In this document: positions 9,418-19,302 of the stretch, one piece after another
Layout: every line of letters starts with the position of its first letter
Numbering within the stretch: position 1 is the stretch's first letter
Position numbers and translations under genes: made by a program
Assembly (NCBI GenBank): GCA_965247915.1
Contig: OZ252048.1
Coordinates: forward strand, 2,790,001-2,854,000
Reading direction: 5' to 3'
Length of the DNA: 64,000 nucleotides
Source of the DNA: JAKZRT01 sp965247915
Lineage (GTDB): Bacteria > Pseudomonadota > Alphaproteobacteria > Rhodobacterales > Rhodobacteraceae
Notes under the pieces: model-generated
What the model was told of the DNA's origin: nothing
Databases searched by the model: none
The model's input: the letters and a program-made list of their open reading frames with translations, nothing else

Positions 9418-10218
9418 TCATATTGGCTTCCACCGTGCCGGTCGTTTTTCAAGAAACGCGTCGATGCCTTCCTTGGCGTCCTCTTCCAGCATATTTTCGG
9501 CCATAATCTGGGCGGTATAGGCATAGGCCTCTTGCAGCGGCATTTCGAGCTGCCGGTAAAACGCCTCTTTCCCGATCTTCAAGGTTTTCGGCGCTTTGCT
9601 GGCGATCTGCGCTGCCAGCGCCATGGTTGCATCGGTCAGGTCGCTCGTCGGCACCACGCGGTTAATCAACCCCATGTCCTTTGCCGCACGAGCCTCGACC
9701 AAATCGCCGGTCAAAAGCATCTCCATCACCTGCTTGCGGTGTATGTTGCGGCTGATCGCCACCATGGGCGTCGAACAGAATAGCCCGATGTTCACCCCCG
9801 GCGTGGCAAAGCGCGCGTCCTCAGCGGCCATCGCAAGGTCGCATGTGGCAACCAGCTGCGCGCCTGCGGCGGTGGCGATACCATGCACTTCGGCGATGAC
9901 CGGCTTTGGACATTGCTTAATGGCCATCATCAACCGCGCGCAACGGTGCTTGGTGTCTTCAAAAAAGGCCAGGCCGCCATCGGCGTTGTCGCCCCGGGCG
10001 GCGCTCAGTTCTTTCAGGTCGTGCCCGGCGCAAAAGCCAGGCCCGGCACCGGCGATCACAATCACATGCGTCAGGGCGTCCGCACCCAGGTCTTCGACCG
10101 CCTGGAGCATCTGGTCGATCAACGCCAGCGACATAGCGTTGCGCGCCTCGGGCCGGTTCATAATCAGGCGGACCACGGTATCGTGGCGTTCACGCAACAA
10201 GATGCCGTCGTTGGACAT
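9418..10218 (-). CDS. Enoyl-CoA hydratase/isomerase family protein
   Basis: This 266-residue crotonase-fold protein has an oxyanion-hole region at MNRPEARNAMS and the AGPGFCAGHDLKEL segment, then the helix TAAGAQLVATCDLAMAA. The C-terminal part (ENMLEEDAKEGIDAFLEKR) is standard for the family. It resembles the ECHDC3-like subgroup. Which acyl-CoA it acts on cannot be told from sequence. It is monocistronic, converges with the agl operon (7 bp apart) and is divergent from livK. Confidence 0.82.
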   Translation of the reverse strand: MSNDGILLRERHDTVVRLIMNRPEARNAMSLALIDQMLQAVEDLGADALTHVIVIAGAGPGFCAGHDLKELSAARGDNADGGLAFFEDTKHRCARLMMAIKQCPKPVIAEVHGIATAAGAQLVATCDLAMAAEDARFATPGVNIGLFCSTPMVAISRNIHRKQVMEMLLTGDLVEARAAKDMGLINRVVPTSDLTDATMALAAQIASKAPKTLKIGKEAFYRQLEMPLQEAYAYTAQIMAENMLEEDAKEGIDAFLEKRPARWKPI

Positions 10219-10405
10219 AACTTTTTTCTCGACCGATCATTAGGTAATGCTTTCGGGTCTTAAACTCCATGCCGTGCAACCCGCAAGGTTTGATTTCCCT
10301 GCCCCATACACGGGCCTGAGACCTTGTCCTGATGGCTCAACCGTGTAGGCTGTTGCCATTGGCCGGAAACGGCCTGCTGCCATTTGGCACACATGGGAGG
10401 AAAAA

Positions 10406-11635
10406 ATGCACCTTAAATCACTGGTATTTGGGACGGCCACCGCTTTTGGTGTCGCTGTATCGGGCCTGGCTGTTCAGGCCCAGGACTGCGACACGATCAC
10501 GCTCGGCTCGGCCATCTCGCTAACGGGCAAATACGCCGCCAACGGCTATCATGCCCAAAACGGCTATGAATTCGCCATCAGCAAAATCGCTGAAAACGGC
10601 GGCGTTATGGTCGACGGCAAATGCTACAACTTCAACGTTGTCTATTATGACGACGAATCCAAAGGCGACCGGGGTGCGACCTTGGCCGAACGTCTGATCC
10701 AGCAGGACGGGGTCCAATATATGCTTGGACCATATAGTTCGGGCCTGACCACCGCTATCGCGCCGGTGACCGAGAAATATCAGATACCGATGGTCGAGGC
10801 TGAAGGCGCTTCGCGGTCGCTGTTCAACAAAGGCTACAAGTACCTTTTCGCGGTCCTGTCGACATCTGAGCAGTATCTCGCATCTGCTATCGCGTTGGCC
10901 GCTGAGCAGGCCGAAGCCCAGGGCAAGGACGCGTCAAGCGTGACGGTAGCGATTGCTGTTGAAAACGATCCTTTCTCGCTCGATATCCGGGCGGGCGTGA
11001 TGGAAGACGCCGCAAAATACGGCATGACCATCGTGATCGACGAAAAACTGCCGCGCGATCTTTCCGACATGACCAGCATTCTGACCAAGGTGAAGCTGGT
11101 CAAGCCCGACGTGCTGATCGTCTCTGGTCACACAAAAGGTGCGGCCACGGCCGTGCGCCAGATCGGCGAACAGAGTGTGAGCGTGCCGATGATCGCCATC
11201 ACGCACTGTGAAGCCGCTGACGTGACCGGAAATTTTGGTGACTTTGCCGAGAACGTCCTGTGCTCGACCCAGTGGGCCGAAACGCTGTCTTACGAAGATC
11301 CGATTTTTGGCTCGGCCGCGAACTATGAAGTCGAGTTCAAGGTTGCCTATCCCGAATATTCGGCCAAGAAGGTGCCCTATCAGACGGCCCAGGCCTCGGC
11401 TGCGGTCTATGTCTTCAAGGACGCATTCGAACGCGCGGGATCGCTGGACAAGGAAGCCGTGCGCGACGCAATCGCTACGACCGATCTCAGCACATTCTAT
11501 GGCGACATCAGGTTCTCGGATGCTGGCAACAATGTTGCCAAGCCGATGGTTCTGCGCCAGATTCAGGGTGGTGTGTACAAGGTGGTTGCCCCGTCGGCCT
11601 TCGCCTCGGACGCGCTGGTTTGGCCACGTCCGTAG
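10406..11635 (+). CDS. livK: Branched-chain amino acid type ABC transporter, periplasmic binding protein
   Basis: This 409-residue type-I periplasmic binding protein (LivK/amide-binding family) has a signal peptide ending near residue 26 (VQAQD). The mature part starts with ITLGSAISLTGKYA and shows the family motif MLGPYSSGLTTAIAPVTEK. GGGAGGAAAAA precedes the ATG. It heads an operon with two permeases and two ATPases. The ligand is uncertain: a branched-chain amino acid, amide or other small carboxylate. The 187-bp leader contains a small GGCCG-GAAA-CGGCC hairpin at 10361-10374 and no clear operator. Confidence 0.85.
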   Translation: MHLKSLVFGTATAFGVAVSGLAVQAQDCDTITLGSAISLTGKYAANGYHAQNGYEFAISKIAENGGVMVDGKCYNFNVVYYDDESKGDRGATLAERLIQQDGVQYMLGPYSSGLTTAIAPVTEKYQIPMVEAEGASRSLFNKGYKYLFAVLSTSEQYLASAIALAAEQAEAQGKDASSVTVAIAVENDPFSLDIRAGVMEDAAKYGMTIVIDEKLPRDLSDMTSILTKVKLVKPDVLIVSGHTKGAATAVRQIGEQSVSVPMIAITHCEAADVTGNFGDFAENVLCSTQWAETLSYEDPIFGSAANYEVEFKVAYPEYSAKKVPYQTAQASAAVYVFKDAFERAGSLDKEAVRDAIATTDLSTFYGDIRFSDAGNNVAKPMVLRQIQGGVYKVVAPSAFASDALVWPRP

Positions 11636-11657
11636 CATCTGGCTGACGTAACACATT

Positions 11658-11682
11658 ACCGGGCGCAAGGGGTGCGCCCGGT
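11658..11682 (+). terminator. Intercistronic hairpin between livK and livH
   Basis: ACCGGGCGCA (11658-11667) pairs perfectly with TGCGCCCGGT (11673-11682) around a 5-base loop. No T tract follows, so it is better read as an attenuator or mRNA stabiliser that favours binding-protein expression, parallel to the hairpin after aglE. Confidence 0.6.
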
Positions 11683-11732
11683 GATTCTGCTATGTCCCAC
11701 GGGGCCAAACGCAGCGAGGGGACCTGAGCAGC

Positions 11733-12647
11733 ATGGACAACATTCTTTTCAACATCAGCCTTCTGATCGACTTTCCGGTCGTTAACGTGAAGATTCTGAT
11801 CGACGGCGTCATGATCGGTGCGCTGTTCGCGCTGGCCGCCTACGGGCTGGCGCTGGTTTGGGGGGTGATGAACGTCAAGAACCTGGCGCAGGGCGATTTC
11901 GTGATCGCCGGGGGCTACGTTGCCTGGACGCTGGCCCAGATCGGCATCAACCCGCTGTTGGGGGTGCCTTTGGCGTTTGTGGTCATGGGCGGGATCGGCT
12001 GGGTCATTTACAAGATCGTCATCACCCGGGTGATCGAGCGTGATCTTTTCACCTCGCTTCTGGCCACCTTTGGCCTCGCGATCATGATGGCCCAAATCAT
12101 GAACCTGATCTTCGGGTCCGACACCCAATCGGTTAATTTGGGCTATAAAACACTGCATCTTGGCCCCGACGGCATTATCGACCTGCCGATTGCCAAGCTG
12201 ATCGGCGTGGGCATGGCGACGGTGCTGGCCGCGGCTGTGATCATCTTCATGAAATCCAACCGCATGGGCCAGGCCATTCGCGCCACCGCGCAAGACGCCC
12301 GCGCCGCCCGCGTGATGGGGATCGACACCGAAAAAATCTATGCTTTCACATTCTCGCTGAACGCCGCGATTTGCGGCGCGGCGGGGGCGATTATCGTGAT
12401 GGTCTGGGTGATCCAGCCGTTTTACGGCATCGCCTATTCGATCCGCGCCTTCGTCATCGTCACCGCCGCCGGTCTGGGCAACCTGCCCGGTGTGATTGCC
12501 GCCGGGCTGGGCATCGGGGCCGCCGAACAATTCGGAAGCCACATATTCGGCATCGGCTATCAACAGGCCATAGCTGTCATCCTTTTGCTTTTGGTTCTGT
12601 TCGTCCGGCTGCTGCAGCAACGCCGGAACCGCCAGGTTCTGAAATAA
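11733..12647 (+). CDS. livH: Branched-chain amino acid type ABC transporter permease
   Basis: This is a 304-residue inner-membrane permease of the LivH family, with many hydrophobic helices from residue 20 to 298 and the family stretch GLALVWGVMNVKNLAQGDFVI near the start. It forms a channel with LivM. The stop codon overlaps the livM start by one base (TAATG), so the two are probably translationally coupled. Confidence 0.9.
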   Translation: MDNILFNISLLIDFPVVNVKILIDGVMIGALFALAAYGLALVWGVMNVKNLAQGDFVIAGGYVAWTLAQIGINPLLGVPLAFVVMGGIGWVIYKIVITRVIERDLFTSLLATFGLAIMMAQIMNLIFGSDTQSVNLGYKTLHLGPDGIIDLPIAKLIGVGMATVLAAAVIIFMKSNRMGQAIRATAQDARAARVMGIDTEKIYAFTFSLNAAICGAAGAIIVMVWVIQPFYGIAYSIRAFVIVTAAGLGNLPGVIAAGLGIGAAEQFGSHIFGIGYQQAIAVILLLLVLFVRLLQQRRNRQVLK

Positions 12648-13702
12648 TGGGCGCGGTCATGAACAAGAAATTTGCCCTCTATGGCGGCCTGATCGTGCTG
12701 ATTATTGCGGCGCCATTTCTCTTTCCCGCCTTCAGCACCCAACTGGCGACGCTTTGGCTGATGATCATCGTGGCGCTGACCTGGGACATGACCGGCGGGC
12801 AGATGGGGTATAATTCGCTTGGCAATATCTTTTTTTACGGCACCGGTATGTATGTGGCCGCCGTCATCACCATCGGGCTTTACTATGATGTCGGCGAATA
12901 CACCGATGCCTCGCGGTCCGTGCTTTGGACATTTACGCCCGCCCAGTATTACACCGGCCTGATCCTGGGCACGCTTGGTGCGGGCATATTCTGCGCCGTT
13001 TCGGCCTATGTGGTCGGCATGCTTACCTTTGGCCTGCGCGGCCCCTATTTTGCCATCGGCACATTGGGCGTCGCGATTGCGGCCGGCGAGATCGTGTCGA
13101 ACGCCGAATGGCTGGGCGGCGGCCAGGGCATATCGATGCCGATCTTCCACGGCGATTTCGACAACTTCAAAGTACTGATCTATTTTCTTTTTGCGGGGCT
13201 CGGTGTCGCGCTGTTCGTCTTTCTCAAATGGCTCTATTCGACCCGTTTCGGGGCCGCGATCAACGCCATTCGCGACGACGAGGAAAAGGCAGAGGCCATG
13301 GGCATACACACACTGCGCTATAAACTTATCGCCTGGTCGATGGCGGGCTTCTTTGTCGGCGCTGCCGGGGCGATTTCGGCTTTCCAGCTGATCCATTTTG
13401 AGCCGCTCGAGACCGCGTATCAGACCGTTAACCTGGGTATATTCATGGTAATCTGTGTGCTTCTGGGCGGCAAGGGCACGCTGTGGGGGCCGGTGATCGG
13501 CGCGGTGCTGTTTCACACTTTCAAGGAACTGACGTGGAACTATTTCCTGGGCTGGCAATGGGTCGCGCTTGGCGCGCTGATCGTTGTCGTGGTGGTGTTT
13601 TTTCAGGATGGCCTTATGGGCTGGCTGTTGCGCCGCTACCCCGAGCTCTTCGGCGTCAAGATCGACGACAAGGAAGAGATCATCGCGGAGCCGGGACAAT
13701 GA
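12647..13702 (+). CDS. livM: Branched-chain amino acid type ABC transporter permease
   Basis: This 351-residue LivM-type permease has about nine hydrophobic segments and the conserved loop AINAIRDDEEKAEAMGI that contacts the ATPases. The ATG at 12647 shares its A with the livH stop; an in-frame ATG 12 bases on is an alternative. The end overlaps livG by 4 bp (ATGA). Confidence 0.9.
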   Translation: MGAVMNKKFALYGGLIVLIIAAPFLFPAFSTQLATLWLMIIVALTWDMTGGQMGYNSLGNIFFYGTGMYVAAVITIGLYYDVGEYTDASRSVLWTFTPAQYYTGLILGTLGAGIFCAVSAYVVGMLTFGLRGPYFAIGTLGVAIAAGEIVSNAEWLGGGQGISMPIFHGDFDNFKVLIYFLFAGLGVALFVFLKWLYSTRFGAAINAIRDDEEKAEAMGIHTLRYKLIAWSMAGFFVGAAGAISAFQLIHFEPLETAYQTVNLGIFMVICVLLGGKGTLWGPVIGAVLFHTFKELTWNYFLGWQWVALGALIVVVVVFFQDGLMGWLLRRYPELFGVKIDDKEEIIAEPGQ

Positions 13703-14442
13703 GCACCATCATCGAACTTTCCGGTGTCTCCAAATCATTCGGCGGCGTTCATGCCAATGCCGATGTGTCGATGAGCGTCGAAAAGGGTGCCATTACCGGG
13801 CTGATCGGGCCGAACGGGTCGGGCAAGACCACGCTGTTCAATTCGATCGTCGGCTATCATCCGATCGACGGTGGTTCGATCAAATTCGGGGACCGCGAAA
13901 TATCAAAGATGCAGGTGCCCCAGATCGCGCGTCTGGGGATGCTCAGAACGTTCCAGCAGACCCGCACTTACGGCGCGATGAATTGCGTGGAAAACATGCT
14001 GATCTCGATGCCGCATCGCAAGATGACGGTGATGGACAGCTTCAAACGCACCACGCGCGCGGACGTTGAGAAAGCCGAGGATCTGCTTGAATTCGTAGGG
14101 CTTTATGAAAAACGATACTTCAAATCCGGGTCCTTGAGTTTTGGGCAGCAGAAGCTGTTGGAATTTGCCATGGCGCTGATGAACGAACCAACGGTGCTGT
14201 TGCTGGATGAACCGACCGCTGGTATCAATCCGACCCTGATCAACGGGCTGATCGACCGTCTGCAGCGCGCCAATTCCGAATTTGGCATCACGCTTTTGAT
14301 CATCGAGCACAACATGCGCGTGATAATGAACATGGCCGACAAAATCTATTGCCTGGCGCATGGTCAGATGCTGGCAGAGGGGCGACCGGACGAGATTCAG
14401 GACGACCAGCGCGTCATCGACGCTTACCTGGGCGCGCACTGA
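13699..14442 (+). CDS. livG: Branched-chain amino acid type ABC transporter ATP-binding protein LivG
   Basis: This 247-residue ABC ATPase shows Walker A GPNGSGKTT, signature LSFGQQKLLE, Walker B VLLLDEPTAGINP and switch His in IIEHNMRVI. It works with LivF on the LivHM channel. The start at 13699 overlaps the livM stop by 4 bp, and its stop shares a base with the livF start. Confidence 0.92.
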   Translation: MSTIIELSGVSKSFGGVHANADVSMSVEKGAITGLIGPNGSGKTTLFNSIVGYHPIDGGSIKFGDREISKMQVPQIARLGMLRTFQQTRTYGAMNCVENMLISMPHRKMTVMDSFKRTTRADVEKAEDLLEFVGLYEKRYFKSGSLSFGQQKLLEFAMALMNEPTVLLLDEPTAGINPTLINGLIDRLQRANSEFGITLLIIEHNMRVIMNMADKIYCLAHGQMLAEGRPDEIQDDQRVIDAYLGAH

Positions 14443-15311
14443 TGCCGGACGAGAAAAAACGCAGCACGGGCTATCATGGCGGGTCGGTCGACGCGGTCAT
14501 GTCGGTTGAGGCCGTCAGCCAACAAGCGACGGCCATCGCCGAACACGTCAGTTTCGCCGACATCATGGCGCTGGCAGACAACAACCCCTACCTGGTGATC
14601 GAAGACCTTCACGCAGGTTATGGGCGGATGGAAATTCTGCACGGGGTCAACCTGGCCGTGGCGCGCAAACAGTCGCTGTGCCTGATCGGGCCGAACGGGG
14701 CCGGAAAATCGACCATTCTGCATGCGATTTTCGGCTTCAACAACATCTTCTCGGGCCAGATTCGCGTCGGCGACGGGCCTGACAAGCGCGACATCGCGAA
14801 ACTTTCCGCCTCGTCCAAACTGAAAGCGGCCGGGATCGCCTATATCCTTCAGGATAAATCGGTTTTTCCGGGCATGACGGTTGAAGAAAACCTGTGGATG
14901 GGCGGCTTTCTGAAGGACGAGCCGCGCCAAGCCAAGGAAGCCGCCGAGCGGGTATTCGACAAATACCCCCGCCTTGCCGCGCGCCGCAAACACCTGGCCA
15001 AGGTGCTTTCGGGCGGCGAACGGCGGCTGTTGGAAATTTCCCGCGCGCTGGTGATGGACCCCGAAATTCTGCTGGTGGACGAACCTTCCATCGGGCTCGA
15101 GCCGCGCTTCATCGACATGGTTTTCGAGATCCTGCGCGACCTGCAAGAGGTCGAGGGCAAGACCATCGTAATGGTCGAACAGAACGCCAAAAAGGGCCTG
15201 GAGTTTGCTGACATCGGCTATGTGCTGGTCTCGGGCGAAGTTGCCATCGCCGGCAAGGGCGACGATCTTTTGTCCAACCCCGACGTTGGGCGGCTGTTTC
15301 TGGGCGGCTGA
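14442..15311 (+). CDS. livF: Branched-chain amino acid type ABC transporter ATP-binding protein LivF, with N-terminal extension
   Basis: This is a 289-residue ABC ATPase with Walker A GPNGAGKST, signature LSGGERRLLE, Walker B ILLVDEPSIGLEP and switch His replaced by Gln-type MVEQNAKKG, as usual in LivF. Normal LivF proteins are about 235 residues. Here some 50 extra residues precede the ATPase core, which starts at YLVIEDLHAGYG. The extension has no recognisable domain. The ATG at 14442 overlaps the livG stop, supporting the long form. Confidence 0.9.
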   Translation: MPDEKKRSTGYHGGSVDAVMSVEAVSQQATAIAEHVSFADIMALADNNPYLVIEDLHAGYGRMEILHGVNLAVARKQSLCLIGPNGAGKSTILHAIFGFNNIFSGQIRVGDGPDKRDIAKLSASSKLKAAGIAYILQDKSVFPGMTVEENLWMGGFLKDEPRQAKEAAERVFDKYPRLAARRKHLAKVLSGGERRLLEISRALVMDPEILLVDEPSIGLEPRFIDMVFEILRDLQEVEGKTIVMVEQNAKKGLEFADIGYVLVSGEVAIAGKGDDLLSNPDVGRLFLGG

Positions 15312-15446
15312 TCAGTCCGATGCGGTCCGGAATTGGATTTTTTATCTTCGCATTTCTGTTGCAAAGTTCGTTTATCGCAACCAGAAGTTGTGATTTATTT
15401 GCTTTTTGTTGAATTTTCGCCGACACTCGCGGCGGAGCATACAACC

Positions 15447-16202
15447 ATGCAGATTGATCTGACCGGGCAGACTGCGCTGGTCACCGGGGCCAGCCGGGGC
15501 ATCGGCGCGGCAATCGCCGTGGCCCTGGCAAAGGCCGGGGCGGACATTCTTGGGGTCAGCGCCACGATCACCCCGGACGGCGATACCGCGCGTCGGGTGC
15601 AGGCCGAAGGGCGGCGGTTCTCAGCCCATCGCACCGACTTCTCCGACCGCGCCGCGACCCAGGCCGTCTGTGACGGGCTGATCGCCGACCGGCAACAGAT
15701 CGATATTCTGGTCAACAATGCTGGCACGATCCGCCGCGCGCCCGCTGCTAACCACAAGCTCAGCGACTGGGACCACGTCATCGAGACCAATCTGGCCGCG
15801 CCCTATATCCTGACCCAATGCATAGGCCGTGAAATGATCCGTCGCGGGCGCGGCAAGGTTATCTTTGTGGCCCCAATTCTCAGTTTTCAGGGCGGCATCA
15901 ACGTTCCGGGATATGCCGCCGCCAAAGGCGCGATTGCGCAGATCACCAAATCTTTTGCCAACGAATGGGCCGGTCAGGGCGTGAATGTCAACGCCGTGGC
16001 CCCGGGGTATATCGCCACCGACAACACCGCACCCCTGCGCGATGACCCTGAACGGTCGGCGGCAATCATGGCGCGCGTGCCGGCAGGGCGATGGGGACGG
16101 CCCGAAGACATCGCCGGACCAGTCACCTTCCTCGCGTCCGAGGCCGCCCAGTTTATCCACGGCGCGGTTTTGCCGGTCGATGGCGGCTGGCTGGGCCGTT
16201 AA
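15447..16202 (+). CDS. SDR-family oxidoreductase, KduD-like (2-deoxy-D-gluconate 3-dehydrogenase type)
   Basis: This 251-residue classical short-chain dehydrogenase has the NAD(P) glycine motif TGASRGIG near residue 13, NNAG at about 92, a catalytic Ser in ILSFQGG, and YAAAK (Tyr-x3-Lys). The overall pattern is nearest to KduD/gluconate 5-dehydrogenase proteins of sugar-acid catabolism, but the substrate is not certain. It follows livF by 135 bp without an obvious terminator and could be co-transcribed. Upstream in-frame codons lack family similarity. Confidence 0.75.
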   Translation: MQIDLTGQTALVTGASRGIGAAIAVALAKAGADILGVSATITPDGDTARRVQAEGRRFSAHRTDFSDRAATQAVCDGLIADRQQIDILVNNAGTIRRAPAANHKLSDWDHVIETNLAAPYILTQCIGREMIRRGRGKVIFVAPILSFQGGINVPGYAAAKGAIAQITKSFANEWAGQGVNVNAVAPGYIATDNTAPLRDDPERSAAIMARVPAGRWGRPEDIAGPVTFLASEAAQFIHGAVLPVDGGWLGR

Positions 16203-16271
16203 GTCTTCGCGCGACATCTTGGAACGGAAATGCTGCTGTATTGAGCGCGTGCCTGCGGCAATCGCGGACCT

Positions 16272-17573
16272 CTAGCCTTCGCGAAAAGCGCGTTCGAAAT
16301 AATTGGCCAGCGGCTGGATCAGAAACTGCAGCGGCGTCCGGTCGGCGGTACGCAGGAACGCCTCGACCGGCATCCCCGGCAACAGGTTCTGATCCAGGGC
16401 GGCAAGGGCTTCGGCGTCGGGCAGGATAACCGCCTCGTAATAGGTGTCACCGGTGGCCGCATCGGTAACCGCATCGGCCGACAGGCGCGCCACCCGGCCC
16501 ATCACCTCGGGCGTGGAACGCTGATCGAACGAGGTAAAGCGCAACAAAACCGACTGTCCTGGATGCATCTGGTCGATGTCGATGGTCTCGATCCGCGCGC
16601 TGATTTCAAGCGGCTGACCGCCAGGCACCAGATACATCATCGCATCCGCAGGCCGCACCACCGATTGAACCGCCAGAATGCGCGAGCCGAAAACCACCCC
16701 ATCGACCGGGGCCCGGACATCCAGGCGCGCCAGGCTTTCGGCCAGACGTATCCGGCGCTCGGCCAGCTCGATCTCGGTATATTGCAGGTCGCGCAGGCGC
16801 GTTATCGCCGCTTCGCGCCGCCGTTCGCCCAGTTTCACGATCTCGATCTCCAGGCCTGAAACGCGTGTCCGCGCCGCGGCGATTTCCGCGGTCAGACGCC
16901 CAACTTCGCCGCTCAGCCGCGCCATCTCGCGTTGCAAATCCAGCACCTTGGCGGCCTGGATCAGCCCCTGCGCCAACAATTTCTCGCGCGCCTCAAGATC
17001 CTGTCCCACCAGCGCCACCTGCGTGTGTTGTGCCCCAAGCTGGCTCGTGATCCCGTCGATCTCGGCCTCAATCTGCACTTGCTGCTCGCGCAATTGATCG
17101 ACCTCTTTGTCCAGCGCGTCGCGCCGCGCCTCAAAAAGCGCAACCTGCCCGTCGATCTGGCCCTGTCGCCAGGCCGCGTCTAAAAGCCCGTCTAATGTCC
17201 AGGGTGCGAAAGCGACAACCGCGTGGCCCGCCTGCTCGGCCTCGAGCCGCGCCTTTCGGGCATGAATTTCAAACAACTGGCGTTCGACCACGCTCAGCTC
17301 GGACCGCAGAAACGTACCGTCAAAGCGTACCAGAACCTGACCCGAGGATACCTGGTCACCGTCGCGCGCCAGAATTTCCCCGACCTCGCCGCCGTCGGGG
17401 TGCTGGATCACCTGCCGGTTGCTTTCGACGCGGACGGTCCCGCCCGCCACCACCGCCCCGGCGATCTGGGTGCGCAGGCCCCAAATGGCAACGGTCGCGG
17501 CCATGACCGCGATAGTCAGAAACCCCACGCTCAGCGGCGGCCAGGCCCGCCATATCTTGCGCCGCACCTTCAT
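16272..17573 (-). CDS. prtE: Type I secretion membrane fusion protein (HlyD/PrtE family)
   Basis: This 433-residue periplasmic adaptor has a short cytoplasmic N-terminus, one membrane helix (about residues 14-36), a biotinyl-lipoyl hairpin half at GGTVRVESNRQVIQHPDGG, long coiled-coil helices (about 95-270), and the second lipoyl half with VRAPVDGVVFGSR. It joins the inner-membrane ATPase to a TolC-type channel, which is not encoded here. The start overlaps the restored stop of the upstream ATPase gene by 4 bp (ATGA). The gene symbol follows the PrtDE protease-secretion type; the exported substrate is unknown. Confidence 0.87.
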   Translation of the reverse strand: MKVRRKIWRAWPPLSVGFLTIAVMAATVAIWGLRTQIAGAVVAGGTVRVESNRQVIQHPDGGEVGEILARDGDQVSSGQVLVRFDGTFLRSELSVVERQLFEIHARKARLEAEQAGHAVVAFAPWTLDGLLDAAWRQGQIDGQVALFEARRDALDKEVDQLREQQVQIEAEIDGITSQLGAQHTQVALVGQDLEAREKLLAQGLIQAAKVLDLQREMARLSGEVGRLTAEIAAARTRVSGLEIEIVKLGERRREAAITRLRDLQYTEIELAERRIRLAESLARLDVRAPVDGVVFGSRILAVQSVVRPADAMMYLVPGGQPLEISARIETIDIDQMHPGQSVLLRFTSFDQRSTPEVMGRVARLSADAVTDAATGDTYYEAVILPDAEALAALDQNLLPGMPVEAFLRTADRTPLQFLIQPLANYFERAFREG

Positions 17574-19302
17574 GGATTTGCCGCAACCGCGTAGGTCCGG
17601 CTGATATCCTCGACGTTCCGGACCATCGACCGCAGCACTTCGTCGCGCGGTCCATAGGCCGCAACCCGGCCGTCCTCCAGCACCATCAGCCGGTCGCAGT
17701 TGGCGATCGCCCCGGGGGCCGGTGCGTCATCACCACGACCGCCCCGCCGGCCGCCTTGCAGGCCGCCACCGCCGCGTTCAGCGCCGTTGAACCGTCAGCG
17801 TCAAGCGCCGAGTTCGGCTCGTCCAGAACCAAAAGCACCGGATCGTTGTATAGCGCCCGCGCCAGCGCCAGCCGCTGTTGCTCGCCGCCCGACAACCGCA
17901 CGTCGCCGCTGCCGACCTGGGTGTCATAGCCGTCGGGCAGCTTCAGGATCACATCGTGCATCCTGGCTTTGCGGGCCGCCGCGATCACGCGGTCAGCGGG
18001 CGGATCAGGGTCCATCTGGGCGATGTTTTCAGCGATCGTGGCGTCGAATAGCTGGACTTCCTGTGGCAGATAGCCGATCGCCTGGCCAAGCCGCACCGCC
18101 CCGTATTGATCCAGTGTCGCACCGGCCAGCCGCACCTCGCCGGCCTGAGGCTGAACCAGCCCCAAGATTACCCGCGCCAGAGTCGACTTGCCAGCGCCGC
18201 TTTTACCGATAACGCCCAGCGCTTGGCCCGGGGCGACCGCAAGGCTGACGTTGGCCAGCACCGGCCGGTCAGCCCGCCGCACCATCACCGAGATATGCCG
18301 CAGCGCGAGGCGCGCCTCGGGCCGGGGCAGTTCGGTTGGGACGGCGCGTTCGGGAACTGCGGCCAGAAACGCCTTCAGCGACCGCCACCCGCCGCGCGAA
18401 GTTTCGACAACCGGCCACTGGCCCAGAACCTGCTCGACCGGGGCCAGCATCCGACCCATGAGGATCGACGCCGCAATCATCGCACCTGCCGTCAACTGAC
18501 CGCGCAGCACCAACCAGGCCCCCAGCGCCAGAACCGCCGATTGCAGGAAAAACCGGAAGGCTTTGGAGAATGACGCAAACGACCCGGTCCAGTCGTGCGC
18601 GGCGACCGACCGGGTCAGCGCCCGGTCCTGCACCCGAACCCAGCGGTCGATCATGGCCGGACCCATGCCCTGGGCCCATATCAACTCGCCGCCCCTTTCC
18701 GCCTCGCGGGCCAGTGACCCGGCACGCTGAAACTGATTTAGTGACCGCCCGACCTTGCCCCGCGTCACCCATTGGTTGGTCGCGGCCACGATGATCAGAA
18801 CCGCGCCGCCCGCTGCCGCCAGCCAGCCCAGCATCGGGTGAAAGATGAAAATCGCCGCCAGAAACACCGGCGTCCACGGCAGGTCGCAAAGACCAAGCAA
18901 CACCGGCGAGGCGTAAAGGTTGCGCATGGCCTCAAGATCGGCCATCGCCGTGCCACCCTCGGCGGTGCGTCCGAGCGACGCGCGCTCGAGCAGGGCCCGC
19001 AGAACGCGGGGTCCGGTTCTGGCCTGAAACCGCGCGCCGATCCGCGCCATCACCCGCCCGCGGGCAAAATCCAAGAGCCCGAAGAACAGAAAAAGTGCTG
19101 CCACCAGTATGAGAAGCGCTGCCAGAGTTTCCTCGGCCCGACTGCTCAGGACACGGTCGTAGACCTGCAACATGAAAAGCGGGCCGGTCAGCATCAGAAG
19201 ATTGGTGAAAACGCCAAAGGTCAGCACCGCCGCAAACAATCCTCGGCTCTGCCTTATCGGCGAGCCTGGAAACTGGCCTGGCCTGTCTTGCCGGGTTCGC
19301 AT
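17571..19302 (-). pseudogene. prtD: Type I secretion ABC transporter ATPase (PrtD family), frameshifted near its 3' end
   Basis: The main frame (17686-19302) encodes an ABC exporter: six membrane helices, then a nucleotide-binding domain with Walker A GKSGAGKST, signature LSGGEQQR and Walker B VLVLDEPNSALD. After THRP, at the run CCCCCGGGG (about 17710-17718), the frame is lost and stops at 17686. Another frame continues as AIANCDRLMVLEDGR and on to a TGA at 17571-17573 overlapping the prtE ATG, exactly the expected C-terminus and coupling. About 38 residues are affected; the Walker and signature motifs and the switch-loop His are before the break. It could be a real mutation or a homopolymer assembly error. 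The start is ATG 19302 after GGAG; a GTG at 19359 is possible. Confidence 0.82.

Noticed and set aside
11508..13699. Two long minus-strand open frames (370 and 379 codons) opposite livK, livH and livM
   Set aside because: They are rich in His, Arg, Asp and Gln with no domain motif, lie exactly opposite well-supported genes and reflect high-GC codon use.
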